From G965205255 sp965205255 (GTDB lineage Bacteria; Pseudomonadota; Gammaproteobacteria; Pseudomonadales; Endozoicomonadaceae), in assembly GCA_965205255.1 (NCBI GenBank), contig OZ242051.1, positions 186,001-250,000 of the forward strand: a stretch of DNA of 64,000 bases. The letters run 5' to 3'. Below are positions 10,101 through 25,100 of the stretch, piece by piece (within the stretch, counting starts at the first letter, position 1; each line of letters opens with the position of its first letter). Made by a program: the position numbers and the translations under genes. The notes beneath the pieces are model-generated. The model saw nothing but the letters and a program-made list of their open reading frames with translations. It ran no database searches and had not been told where the DNA came from.

Positions 10101-13100
10101 ACCGGTCAAGATACAGTGCAATCAGGGTATCTGGTGATAATGTGCTACCGTGGCGTTGCTGGTAAGTTGCTCTGATCTGTCGTGCCAGCTGATTGGCCCG
10201 CAGATTTAGTTGCCTGTAAGTTAACTGCTGATCCTCAAACACCAGAGCGATATTATCCGGCGTTTTATCTACCTGCTCTTCAAATAGCTGATATAGGGTA
10301 TTGTCTTTGGGGTATGGTACATCAGTTGCATTCCAAGTATGCAGTAAGGTATGACGTTCACTGTTGCTTAACAGATTAATGGAGGTATGAGGTTGTTCCA
10401 CAGCCGTGCTGATGCTTTCTAAAATCGAGAAGATTTGCTCTTTAATACGTGTAACTTGTTTAATACTTATTAGCGTAGTGTCATAGCAAAGCCGAACGGT
10501 TAATGTCTCATCATGTTCATGGGTCATCAACGATAAGGGATAATCAGTTTTTTCCTTTGATCCCCGCATAGTAATCAAAGTTTTCTTTTTTTTATCCTTT
10601 GTTTCATCTATAGGGTTAGGATAGTTTTCAAAAACCAGCAGGCTGTGGAATAAACGTTCACCCTGTAATTGCAAAGAGGATAAAGAGACGCTGCTGTGGC
10701 TGTTCAGTGCTGCAATTTGCTGCTGAATTAACTGGAGTACGCAAGCGCAAGAAGCCTCTTTCTCCCAATTGACAGTCAATGGTAGCGTATTAATGTATAG
10801 TCCAACACTGTTTTCAATACCCTGTACCGGAATATCTCTTCCCGATACCGTGGTTCCCACAATGGTTTGGTTGCTGTTACTGTAGACCTGTAGCACCTTG
10901 TGCCAGGCAAACTGAACGGCTGCATTTAGGGTAATACCCTGTGACTGGCATTGCGCTTTTAACTGGTGTAACGTGTGTCCTGTGAGTTGTAAGTCTATCT
11001 CTCCCGGTACAGTGATTGTCCGGTGCTTATTTAAGTCAACAGGATTATCCAATAAGTAACGCAGATTAGTTGCACCCTGCCAGCTTGTTTTCTGCTGTTT
11101 CCAGTAAGTATCTGTTTCTGCCTGGTGCTGCTGATGATATTGCTGAACCTCAGAATACGTAGTCTCAGAGGCTATATTGACTTGCTGTTTTGCGATCAGT
11201 TGTTGATAGGTATGATGAATAAATTGCCATAGTATCGGGTTACTCCACCCATCACTGACAGCATGGTGTTCTGTTTTCATTACCGTGTAATGGTCATTAG
11301 AATGTTTAATGATCATCAGGCGTAATAGACCCGGTGTATTCAGGTTAAATCCCTGTTTCCGGTCGTTTTGCTGCAATAGGGCAATACGTTCTTCCCGTTC
11401 AGATGCGTTAAGATAACCCAGATCAATCTCTGTAAAGTGATCATCTGTCAGCACACCGTTCTTCAAGATTACCTGTAATGGTTCACCTTCCGTATCCAGT
11501 GCCATTCTTAGTACGGGGTAACGCTCAGAAGCTAACTGCCAAGTCTTTTTATATAGCGGAACATTGAGAGAATGATGATAATCAAGTAATAGCTGCACTC
11601 GGTAGGCATCATCGTCAGGGAAAGCCAAATCATGATAAACAAATCCCTGCTGTAAACTACTTGCAGGGTAAATGGCCTCTATTTCATTATCCTGATAACG
11701 GGACTGTAATTGCCGTAAACGCTCAATACTCAGTCCTGTTGTCTGATAATCTGAAGGGGTTCGGATACCTCCAGTTTTCGCTCGTTTAACAGATACTTTC
11801 GTCACTTTCTTCACTGCCTGCTCAAAGGCCTGAAGGAATAAATCGGTCTGTGTTTCATTTAATTGTGATAACACATGAAACGATAAACAATTGTTTTGTA
11901 CGGCACCGTTAATGTTCAGCCGCAAGGTGGTTTTATTGGCAGATGAGACAGCCTGACCTGTACTCTCAGCCACCAGTTGCCACATGTTTTCCTTATCCGC
12001 GCCACCCAACTGACCCAGATAATTAAAACTGATGTCTGCAAGTGTCGGCTCTAGCAACCCTGCCTGTTGCAATGCACTAAACCCAATCCCTTTATCTGGA
12101 ATTTTCCTTAACTGTTCTTTGGTAGCAATGATGGTTTCTGCGGTGTTCTCACGGTCCACTAAGCGTACCGGATAAGCGATGGTAAACCAGCCGACGGTGC
12201 GTGATGTATCCATTTGCGCTGCAATCGGTTCACGCCCATGTCCTTCCAGTGTAATAACATGAGACAACTGATCAAAGGTCTGACTTAAAGCTATTGCTAA
12301 TGCGGCCAGTAATAAGTCATTGATTTCTGTGTGATAACCCTCTGGCGCTTTACGAAGTAACTGCTGAGTAACCGTTTTATCCCATTGTATGGTATGTTCA
12401 CTCACCGGTGACAATGGCAAATGACAACGGTCTGTTTTATCATAAATACCTTTCCAGTAATCCACCTGAGCGCTATGCTGATTTGCATACAGTGCTACCG
12501 TCTTCACCCACTGACGATAACTGCTAGTTTTTGCAGGCAACGAGTGCCCCGTTAACAGTTGTTGCATATCATTGGAAAGAATCCGCCAAGAGACGGCATC
12601 AATAATTAAATGATGCAGTATAAAGCAAAGCCTTGCACTGCCATCACTGTAGTCTGTCAGGTGAATGACCTTCCACAGCGGACCTTTTTCAATGTTCAAA
12701 CCTGCCTGATGTTCTGTCAGTTTCGACTGAACTGACTGAGCGCTCAACCCTTTTATGGAAAGGGAAATAAGGGGGTTGTTTTCTATTTGCAGATGGTAGG
12801 TTTGTTGCCATCCTGACGGTGTTTGAGTAAAACAAAGGCGTAAACTGTCGTGATGAAGAGTCAGATTTTCCAGTGCTGACTGTATGGTTTGAACAGAGAC
12901 TGACCCTGGAATCTTTTGCATAAAGGCCTGATTAAAGTGATCAGGGTCAGAGAACGTCCAGTCAAAAAACTGTTGCTGAATTGGTAGCAGGTTAAAACGG
13001 CCTTCCAAAATGCCCTGTTCAGTTTCAACAGCCACCGTTGCAGTCGTATCTACCAGTCGTTGCGCTAATAATGCTACAGTGGGTGCTTCAAATATATCTT

Positions 13101-16100
13101 TCACCTGCAATGCCAGGTCTTTCTGGCGTAACCGTGAAGTTATCTGAATACAGAGAATCGAATCTCCGCCGATCCGAAAGAAGTTATCATGAATGCCTAC
13201 ACGTTCGAGTCCCAAGACTTTAGCCCAAACAGCACAAAGTTGAGTTTCAGTTTCTGTGCGTGGCGCCTCATAACTATCGGTATTTATAAATTCAGGGGCA
13301 GGTAAGGCGCGACGATCTAGCTTGCCATTGATGGTTAGAGGTATGTGTTCAATCACAGTGAACGTGGACGGCACCATATATTCTGGCAGGCTGGCTTGCA
13401 ATTGTTGACGTAATGAGTCAGTTAGAGTAGTTATACGAGCTTTGTCTTTCAATGCACGGGTATCAGCAGCAATACAATAGGCGGCCAGATATTTAGTGCC
13501 TTCCCGCTCACGGTCAATCACCACCGCCTGTGATACTTGTGACAAAGCTGTCAGCGCCTTTTCAATTTCCCCCAACTCAATCCGGTATCCACGGATCTTT
13601 ACCTGAAAGTCATTGCGTCCCAAGTACTCGAGATTACCATCGGGTAACCAGCGGACAAGGTCACCAGTTTTATAAAGTCGGGTATAACCGTTGGCAATAT
13701 CCGCGTCAGTGGCAAAAGGATTATCAATAAACCGCTCAGCTGTGAGTTCAGGTTGATTAAGATAACCTCGAGCCAGTCCGACTCCACCAATATATAATTC
13801 TCCGAGTACGCCTGTCGGGGCAAGGCTTAATTTATTGTCAAGAACATAAAGTTGGGTATTATGAACAGGTTTCCCGATTGGTATATTTATTACTTGGTTA
13901 TTCTGTGAACAATCAAAAAAAGTAACATCGATAGCTGCCTCTGTTGGACCATACAGATTATAAAGCTGACAATTTCTATCAACAGGTGATATGTTTCTAA
14001 AATGTTCTACATGCTTTTTAGCCAGTACTTCTCCACTACAAAAAATCTGTCTCACTGTTTCAGGCAATTTGTAGTGTTTATCTTGCAGAAAATCACAAAA
14101 GACATTGAGCATTGACGGAACAAAGTGCACAGTTGTAATTTTATACTTTTGCATTAAATTATAAAGCTGTGCAGGTTCCTTATGCATATCTGGTGCAGCA
14201 ATTACCAGCGTAGCACCAACCCAATGTCCCCAAAAGAACTCCCAAACAGATACATCAAAGCTATAAGGTGTTTTTTGTAAAATTTTATCTTTGTCTGTTA
14301 AGGGGTATTCAGTTTGCATCCAGTGTATTCTGTTTACTGCGCTACAGTGCGATAGCATCACCCCTTTGGGATTTCCTGTGGTACCTGAGGTATAAATCAC
14401 ATAAGCCAAATCCTTAGCTTTGCTCACAGGCGATAGATTTTCAGTGACATAGTTTTCCATGTCTGACATCTGATCGGTGGCAATTAATACAGGGGGCTGT
14501 TCCTTCAGTTTACTGATCCAGCCATCTAGCTGACCGGTGTAATGACTTTGAGTCAGTAGCAGGGGCGCTTTCGTATCCTCCAATATAAACAGCGTTCGTG
14601 ACTGAGGATACTCTGGCGCAACCGGCACGTATGCCCCGCCGGCTTTTAATACGGCCAATATACTGATTATCATCTCCAGTGACCGGTCAAGATACAGTGC
14701 AATCAGGGTATCTGGTGATAATGTGCTACCGTGGAGTTGCTGGTAAGTTGCTCTGATCTGTCGTGCCAGCTGATTGGCTCGCAGATTGAATTCCCTGTAA
14801 GTTAACTGCTGATTCTCAAACACCAGAGCGATATTATCCGGCGTTTTATCTACCTGTGCTTCAAATAGCTGGTATAGAGTATTGTCTTTTGGGTACGGCG
14901 CATCAGTTGCATTCCAAGTATGCAGTAAGGTATGACGTTCACTGTTGCTTAACAGATTAATGGAGGTATGAGGTTGTTCCACAGCCGTGCTGATGCTTTC
15001 TAAAATCGAGAAGATTTGCTCTTTAATACGTGTAACTTGTTTAATACTTATTAGCGTAGTGTCATAGCAAAGCCGAACGGTTAATGTCTCATCATGTTCA
15101 TGGGCCATCAACGATAAGGGATAATCAGTTTTTTCCTTTGATCCCCGCATAGTAATCTGGGTTTTCTTTTCTTGATCTATAGGGTTGGGATAGTTTTCAA
15201 AAACCAGCAGGCTGTGGAATAAACGTTCACCCTGTAATTGCAAAGAGGATAAAGAGATGCTGCTGTGGCTGTTCAGTGCTGCAATTTGCTGCTGAATTAA
15301 CTGGAGTACGCAAGCGCAAGAAGCCTCTTTCTCCCAATTGACAGTCAGTGGTAGCGTATTAATGTATAGTCCAACACTGTTTTCAATACCCTGTACCGGA
15401 ATATCTCTTCCCGATACCGTGGTTCCCACAATGGTTTCGTTGCTGTTACTGTAGACCTGTAGCACCTTGTGCCAGGCAAACTGAGCGGCTGCATTTAGGG
15501 TAATACCCTGTGACTGACATTGCGCTTTTAACTGGTGTAACCTGTGTCCTGTGAGTTGTAAGTCTATCTCTCCCGGTACAGTGATTGTCCGGTGCTTATT
15601 TAAGTCAACAGGATTATCCAATAAGTAACGCAGATTAGTTGTACCCTGCCAGCTTGTTTTCTGCTGTTTCCAGTAAGTATCTGTTTCTGCCTGGTGCTGC
15701 TGATGATATCGCTGAACCTCAGAATACGTAGTCTCAGAGGCTATATTGACTTGCTGTTTTGCGATCAATTGTTGATAGGCATGATGAATAAATTGCCATA
15801 GTATCGGGTTACTCCACCCATCACTGACAGCATGGTGTTCTGTTTTCATTACCGTGTAATGGTCATTAGAATGTTTAATGATCATCAGGCGTAATAGACC
15901 CGGTGTATTCAGGTTAAATCCCTGTTTCCGGTCGTTTTGCTGCAATAGGGCAATACGTTCTTCCCGCTCAGATGCGTTAAGATAACCCAGATCAATCTCT
16001 GTAAAGTGATCATCTGTCAGCACACCGTTCTTCAAGATTACCTGTAATGGTTCACCTTCCGTATCCAGTGCCATTCTTAGTACGGGGTAACGCTCAGAAG

Positions 16101-19100
16101 CTAACTGCCAAGCCTTTTTATATAGCGGAACATTGAGAGAATGATGATAATCAAGTAATAGCTGCACTCGGTAGGCATCATCGTCAGGGAAAGCCAAATC
16201 ATGATAAACAAATCCCTGCTGTAAACTACTTGCAGGGTAAATGGCCTCTATTTCATTATCCTGATAACGGGACTGTAATTGCCGTAAACGCTCAATACTC
16301 AGTCCTGTTGTCTGATAATCTGAAGGGGTTCGGATACCTCCAGTTTTCGCTCGTTTAACAGATACTTTCGTCACTTTCTTCACTGCCTGCTCAAAGGCCT
16401 GAAGGAATAAACCGGTCTGTGTTTCATTTAATTGTGATAACACATGAAACGATAAACAATTGTTTTGTACGGCACCGTTAATGTTCAGCCGCAAGGTGTT
16501 TTTATTGGCAGGTGAGACAGCCTGACCTGTACTCTCAGCCACCAGTTGCCACATGTTTTCCTTATCCGCGCCACCCAACTGACCCAGATAATTAAAACTG
16601 ATGTCTGCAAGTGTCGGCTCTAGCAACCCTGCCTGTTGCAATGCACTAAACCCAATCCCTTTATCTGGAATTTTCCTTAACTGTTCTTTGGTAGCAATGA
16701 TGGTTTCTGCGGTGTTCTCACGGTCCACTAAGCGTACCGGATAAGCGATGGTAAACCAGCCGACGGTGCGTGATGTATCCATTTGCGCTGCAATCGGTTC
16801 ACGCCCATGTCCTTCCAGTGTAATAACATGAGACAACTGATCAAAGGTCTGACTTAAAGCTATTGCTAATGCGGCCAGTAATAAGTCATTGATTTCTGTG
16901 TGATAACCCTCTGGCGCTTTACGAAGTAACTGCTGAGTAACCGTCTTATCCCATTGTATGGTATGTTCACTCACCGGTGACAATGGCAAATGACAACGGT
17001 CTGTTTTATCATAAATACCTTTCCAGTAATCCACCTGAGCGCTATGCTGATTTGCATACAGTGCTACCGTCTTCACCCACTGACGATAACTGCTAGTTTT
17101 TGCAGGCAACGAGTGCCCCGTTAACAGTTGTTGCATATCATTGGAAAGAATCCGCCAAGAGACGGCATCAATAATTAAATGATGCAGTATAAAGCAAAGC
17201 CTTGCACTGCCATCACTGTAACCTGTCAAATGAATAACCTTCCACAGTGGACCTTTTTCAATGTTCAAATCTGCCTGATGTTCTGTCAGTTTCGACTGAA
17301 CTGACTGAGCGCTCAACCCTTTTATAGAAAGGGAAATAAGGGGGTTGTTTTCTGTTTGCAGATGGTAGGTTTGTTGCCATCCTGACGGTGTTTGAGTAAA
17401 ACAAAGGCGTAAACTGTCGTGATGAAGAGTCAGATTTTCCAGTGCTGACTGTATGGTTTGAACAGCGACTGCCCCCGGAATATTTTGCATAAAGGCCTGA
17501 TTAAAGTGATCAGGGTCAGAGAACGTCCAGTCAAAAAACTGTTGCTGAATTGGTAGCAGGTTAAAACGGCCTTCCAAAATGCCCTGTTCAGTTTCAACAG
17601 CCACCGTTGCAGTCGTATCTATCAGCCGTTGCGCTAATAATGCTACAGTGGGTGCTTCAAATATATCTTTCACCTGCAATGCCAGGTCTTTCTGGCGTAA
17701 CCGTGAAGTTATCTGAATACAGAGAATCGAATCTCCGCCGATCCGAAAGAAATTATCATGAATGCCGACACGTTTGAGTCCTAAAACATCAGCCCAAACA
17801 GCACAAAGTTGAGTTTCAGTTTCTGTGCGTGGCGCCACATAACTATCGGTATTTATAAATTCAGGGGCAGGTAAGGCGTGACGATCCAGTTTGCCATTGA
17901 TGGTTAAGGGTATATCTTCAATCACAGTGAACGTGGCCGGCACCATATATTCTGGCAGGCTGGCTTGCAATTGTTGACGCAATGCATCAGTCAGAGTAGT
18001 TATACGACTGTTATCTTTCGATGCACGGGTATCAGCAGCAATACAATAGGCAGCCAGATATTTAGTGCCTTCCCGCTCACGGTCAATAACCACCGCCTGT
18101 GATACTTGTGGCAATGCTGTCAGCGCCTTTTCAATTTCCCCTAACTCAATCCGGTATCCACGGATCTTTACCTGAAAGTCATTGCGTCCCAAGTACTCAA
18201 GATTACCATCGGGCAACCAGCGGACAAGATCACCTGTTTTATAAAGTCGGGTATAACCGTTGGCAATATCCGCTTCAGTGGCAAAAGGATTATCAATAAA
18301 CCGCTCTGCTGTGAGTTTAGGTTGATTTAGATAACCACGAGCCAGTCCGACTCCACCAATATATAATTCTCCGGGTGCGCCTGTCGGGGCAAGACTTAAT
18401 TTATTGTCAAGAACATAAAGCTGGGTATTATGGACAGGTTTCCCTATTGGTATATTTAATAGCTGATTATTTTGTGAGCAATCAAAAAAAGTAGTATCGA
18501 TAGCTGTCTCTGTTGGACCATACCGATTATAAAGCTGACACTTTCTGTCGACAGGTGATATGTGTCTAAAATGTTCCACATGTTTTGTAGTCAAAGCTTC
18601 TCCACCACAAAAAACCTGTCTCACTGCTTCAGGCAATTTGTAGTCTTTATCATGCAGAAAATCACAAAAAACATTGAGCATTGACGGAACAAAGTGCACA
18701 GTTGTAATTTCATGCGCTTGCATTAAATTATAAAGTTGTGCGGGTTCCTTATGCATATCTGGTGTAGCAACTACCAGCGTAGCACCAACCAAATGTCCAC
18801 AAAAGAACTCCCAAACAGATGCATCAAAGCTATAAGGTGTTTTTTGTAAAATTCTATCTTTGTCTGTTAATGGGCATTCAGTTTGCATCCAGTGCATTCT
18901 ATTAACTACGCTACAGTGCGATAACATCACCCCTTTGGGATTTCCTGTGGTTCCCGAAGTATAAATCACATAAGCCAGATCCTGAGCTTTGCTTACAGGT
19001 AACAGATTATCAGTGGCATCGTTTGCCATGTCTGTCATTTGATCGGTGGCAATTAATACGGGGGGCTGTTCTTGCAGTTTACTGATCCAGCCGTCTAATT

Positions 19101-22100
19101 GACCGGTGTAATGACTTTGAGTCAGTAGCAGGGGAGCTTTTGTATCCTCCAATATAAACAGTGTTCGTGACTGAGGATACTCTGGCGCAACCGGCACGTA
19201 TGCCCCACCGGCTTTTAATACGGCCAGAATACTGATTATCATTTCCGGTGACCGGTCAAGATACAGTGCAATCAGGGTATCTGGTGATAATGTGCTACCG
19301 TGGCGTTGCTGGTAAGTTGCTCTGATCTGTCGTGCCAGCTGATTGGCCCGAAGATTTAGTTCCCTGTAAGTTAACTGCTGATTCTCAAACACCAGAGCGA
19401 TATTATCCGGCGTTTTATCTACCTGCTCTTCAAATAGCTGGTATAGGGTATTGTCTTTGGGATACGGTACATCAGTTGCATTCCAAGTATGTAATAAGGT
19501 ATGACGTTCTTGTCTGGAAAGCACATCAATCTGATTAAGGTGTTGTGTGGTATTTTCCGCCAGTGCTGTTAGAACACAAAGATACATGGCATTAAAACGC
19601 CTGATTGTGTCTTCGGTAAATAAACCGACAGCATAGTTCCATTGCCCCTGAATGCAGTTGTCACTGTCATCTACGAACAGGCTGAGATCAAACTTTGCTG
19701 GACTGTACTGTACTTTATCTTCTGCCGTGAAAGCTGTAAAAGGCAGTCCTGTACAACTGTCACCATCTGTGTCAAAGGACTGAAGACTAAACATCACTTG
19801 AAAGACAGGGTGCCTGGAGGTATCTCGTTCAATGTTTAATTCACTGACCAATTTCTCAAACGGCAACTCCTGATGTGTTTTTGCGTCGGCAACAGTGGCG
19901 TGTACCTGCTCAATCAGTGTGTTCAGCGTTCCGTTAGAATCAAGTTGCAGTCGTAATGGCAGAGCGTTAACAAAAAAACCAATGAGCGCTTGTGTCTGAG
20001 GATGATGCCGGTTATCTGAGGGGGTTCCAAGCACTAAGTCTGACTGGTTACTGAGTTTATTCAGTAACAGATAGAATCCACTGAGCAGTATGGTGTAAAG
20101 CGTGGTTTCCTTATCGCCGGCTAACTGCCTCAGCCGGTCGGACAACTTTTCGGTAAGGTTAAAGTTATCATTAGCCCCTTGGTAGTCAATATGTTGGGGA
20201 CGCGGGTAATCGGCAGGCAGATTTAATGTTTCATACCCAGCTAACTGTTGTTTCCAGTGAGCTACGGTTTTATCCAGCACCTCTCCTTGCAGGTAGTGAC
20301 GTTGCCAGTCGGCATAATCTCCATAACTGATGGATAAGGCTGGAAGCTGCGAAGGACGCAACTTACACAGTGACTTATAAATTTCAGCCAGTTCCTGCAT
20401 AAACACAGCCATTGACCAGCCATCAAAGGCAATATGATGCCATACCAATAACAGATGGCGCTCATGCTTACAACGATACAGGCACAACCGTAAGGGTGGT
20501 TCTTCAGTTAAATTAAACGGCTGAGCTATTGCTGTTTGCACAGACAGTTTTAGCTCATTGTGACTGTCCAAAAACCCGCATTGATAAGAAAGAGGACTCT
20601 GACATTCCTTGGTATAATACATCCCTGTTTCATTATCTTGATGGTATGTACTGTTGAGTACCCGATGACGCATAGCCAGCTGATTAATTGCTGACAGCAA
20701 TAATGTATCATCTACTGTTTCATCCAGCGTCACCATATGAGGTATATGATAAGAAGCTGTACCCTGTTCATATTGTTCAATAAATAACAACCGTTCTTGG
20801 GCAAAAGAGAGTGGCAGATGATTTTGATTTTTTGAAACCGGAATAATAACCTTTGTTGTTGAGAGCTTATCAGCCAGTCGTGCAACAGTAGGATTAGCAA
20901 ATAACAATGCCAGAGCAATATCTTTATCCAGCATTTGACGGCTTTTAGCAGTTAAACGAATCGCTGAAATTGAATTTCCGCCAATCCGGAAGAAATTATC
21001 ATGAATGCCGACACGTTTGAGTCCCAAGACTTCAGCCCAAACGGTACAGAGCTGAGTTTCAGTTTCTGTACGTGGCGCCACATAGCTATCGGTATTTATA
21101 AATTCAGGGGCAGGTAAGGCACGACGATCCAGTTTGCCATTGATGGTTAGAGGTATATCTTCAATCACAGTGAACGTGGCCGGCACCATATATTCTGGCA
21201 GGCTGGCTTGCAATTGTTGACGTAATAAGTCAGTCAAAGCAGTTATGCGAGCTTTGTCTTTCGATATGCTGGTATCAGTAGCAATACAATAGGCAGCCAG
21301 ATATTTATTGCCTTCCCGCTCACGGTCAATAACCACCGCCTGTGATACTTGTGACAATGCTGTCAGCGCCTTTTCAATTTCTCCCAACTCAATCCGGTAT
21401 CCACGGATCTTTACCTGAAAGTCATTGCGTCCCAAGTACTCAAGATTACCATCGGGCAACCAGCGGACAAGGTCACCGGTTTTATAAAGTCGGGTATAAC
21501 CGTTGGCGATATCTGCGTCAGTGGCAAAAGGATTATCAATAAACCGCTCTGCTGTGAGTTCAGGTTGATTCAGATAACCACGAGCCAGGCTGACTCCACC
21601 AATATATAACTCTCCGGGTACGCTGATGGGGCTAGGCTGGTTGTTGTTATCCAGTACATAGAGTCGGGTATTGTCAATGGCCTTACCTAACGAGATACTT
21701 GCCGTATTGCGCAATAAGCTGTGAGTGGCGCAGACAGTTGTTTCTGTAAGTCCGTATAGATTAAATGTGATTGTTGCAGGAATATTGTCCAGTATATTCA
21801 GATTCTCCCCAGCGATACCTATCACTTCCAAGCAAGAATTTGATAACTCCCAAGAGTGTTGCTTCATCAGAGCCGTCGGAATAAATGCTTTTTTTATGGC
21901 TTGTTCATTAATCAATGCTATCAGCTGGGTAATATCTTTTTGTTGATGCTCAGATGCCATAAATAACTGACACCCAGAAAACAGGCTCGGAAATAATTCA
22001 TAAACTGAAGCATCGAAAACATAGTTAGAAAACAAGAGCACATGTAATTCATCGCTTAAATAGTGAGTTCTCATAACAAACTGACTCAAATTGATGACGC

Positions 22101-25100
22101 TTTCGTGCTCAATCATCACACCTTTAGGCTGTCCTGTGGTACCTGAGGTATAAATCACATAAGCCAGATCCTGAGCTTTGCTTACAGGCGATAGATTTTC
22201 AGTGACATAGTTTTCCATGTCTGACATCTGATCGGTGGCAATTAATACGGGGGGCTGCTGTTCTTGAAGTTTACTGATCCAGCCGTTTAACTGTCCAGTG
22301 TAATGACTTTGAGTTAGTAGCAGGGGAGCTTTCGTATCCTCCAGTATAAACAGCGTTCGTGACTGAGGATACTCTGGCGCAACCGGCACGTATGCCCCGC
22401 CGGCTTTTAATACGGCCAGAATACTGATTATCATCTCCGGTGACCGGTCAAGATACAGCGCAATCAGGGTATCTGGTGATAATGAGCTACCATGGCGTTG
22501 CTGGTAAGTTGCTCTGATCTGTCGTGCTAGCTGATTGGCCCGCAGATTTAGTTGTCGGTAAGTTAACTGCTGATTCTCAAACACCAGAGCGATATTATCC
22601 GGCGTTTTATCTACCTGATCTTCAAATAGCTGGTATAGGGTATTGTCTTTTGGATATGGCGCATCAGTTGCATTCCAAGTATGTAATAAGGTATGACGTT
22701 CTTGCCTAGAAAGCACATCAATCTGATTAAGGTGTTGTGTGGTGTTTTCTGTCAGTGCTGTCAGAACACGAAGATACATGGCATTAAAACGCCTGATTGT
22801 GTCTTCGGTAAATAAACCGACAGCATAGTTCCATTGCCCCTGAATGCATTTTGCACTGTCATCCATAAACAGACTGAGATCAAACTTTGCTGGACTGTAT
22901 TTTACCTCATCTTCTGCCGTGAAAGCTGTAAAAGGCAGGCTGGTATAACTGTCACTATCTGTGTCAAAGGACTGAAGACTAAACATCACTTGAAAGACAG
23001 GGTGCCTGGAGGTATCTCGTTCAATGTTTAATTCACTGACCAGTTTCTCAAACGGCAACTCCTGATGTGTTTTTGCATCGGCAACAGTGGCGTGTACCTG
23101 CTCAATCAGTGTGTTCAGCGTTCCGTTAGAATCAAGTTGCAGTCGTAATGGCAGAGCGTTAACAAAAAAACCAATGAGCGCTTGCGTCTGAGGATGATGC
23201 CGGTTATCTGAGGGGGTTCCAAGCACTAAGTCTGACTGGTTACTGAGTTTGTTCAGCAACAGGTAAAATCCACTGAGCAGTATGGTGTAAAGTGTGGTTT
23301 CCTTATCGCAGGCTAACTGTCTCAGCCGGTCGGACAACTTTTCGGTAAGGTTAAAGTTATCATTAGCCCCTTGGTAGTCAATATGTTGGGGACGCGGGTA
23401 ATCAGCAGGCAGGTTTAATGTTTCATAACCAGCTAACTGTTGTTTCCAATGCGATAAGGTTTTATCCAGCACCTCTCCCTGTAGGTAGTGACGCTGCCAG
23501 TCGGCATAATCTCCATAACTGATGGATAAGGCTGGAAGCTGCGAAGGACGCAACTCTCGCAATGACTTATAAATTTCAGCCAGTTCCTGCATAAACACAG
23601 CCATTGACCAGCCATCAAAGGCAATATGATGCCATACCAATAACAGATGGCGCTCATGCTTACAACGATACAGGCACAACCGTAAGGGTGGTTCTTCAGT
23701 TAAATTAAACGGCTGAGCTATTGCTGTTTGCACAGACAGTTTTAGCTCATTATGACTGTCCAAAAACCCGCATTGATAAGACAAAGGGCTCTGGCATCCC
23801 TTGGTATAATACATCCCTGTTTCATTATCTTGATGATATGTACTGTTGAGTACCCGATGACGCATAGCTAGCTGATTAATTGCTCTCAGCAATAATGTAT
23901 CATCTGCTGTTTCATCTAGCGTCACCATATGAGGTATATGATAAGAAGCTGTACCCTGTTCATATTGTTCAATAAATAACAACCGCTCTTGGGCAAAAGA
24001 GAGTGGCAGATGATTTTGATTTTTTGAAACCGGAATAATAATCTGTGTGGCTGAGAGCTTATCAGCCAGTCGTGCAACAGTAGGATTAGCAAATAACAAT
24101 GCTAGCGGAATATCTTTATCTAGCATTTGACGACTTTTAGCAGTTAAACGAATCGCTGAAATTGAATCTCCGCCGATCCTGAAGAAATTATCATGAATGC
24201 CGACACGTTCGAGTCCCAAGACTTCAGCCCAAACGGCACAGAGCTGAGTTTCAGTTTCTGTGCGTGACGCCACATAACTATCGGTATTTATAAATTCAGG
24301 GGCAGGTAAGGCGCGACGATCTAGCTTGCCATTGATGGTTAAGGGTATATCTTCAATCACAGTGAACGTAGCCGGCACCATATATTCTGGCAGGCTGGCT
24401 TGCAATTGTTGACGTAATGAGTCAGCTAGAGCAGTTATACGATCTTTGTCTTTCGATGCACGGGTATCAGCAGCAATACAATAGGCAGCCAGATATTTAG
24501 TGCCTTCCCGCTCACGGTCAACAACTACCGCCTGTGATACTTGTGGCAATGCTGTCAGCGCCTTTTCAATTTCTCCCAACTCAATCCGGTATCCACGGAT
24601 CTTTACCTGAAAGTCATTGCGTCCCAAGTACTCAAGATTGCCATCGGGCAACCAGCGGACAAGGTCACCGGTTTTATAAAGTCGGGTATAACCGTTGGCG
24701 ATATCTGCGTCAGTGGCAAAAGGATTATCAATAAACCGCTCTGCTGTGAGTTCAGGTTGATTAAGATAACCACGAGCAAGACCTGCACCGCCTATATACA
24801 ACTCTCCAATAACCCCCATAGGGGCCAGTTGCAAGCTGGTATTGAGCACATAAATCTTACGTGTATTAATTGGCCGTCCAATTGGCACACTACCTTCAAA
24901 TGAAGGTTCACTTATCCAAGTTGTAGTAAAGGTAGTACTTTCTGTAGGTCCGTAGCCATTGATAATATATGTTGGGCGGTGAGACTGACGGACAATAGCC
25001 CTTATTATATTTGGAGTTAATACTTCTCCACCTGTTAGCAGATACTTTAAGCTACCAAATAAATCAGGTTTTTGTCTGTATAAACTATCAAAAAGTCCCC

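Noticed and set aside
13599..24788. Minus-strand short frames inside the seven-module gene
   Set aside because: They overlap the NRPS frame in another phase and have no support of their own.
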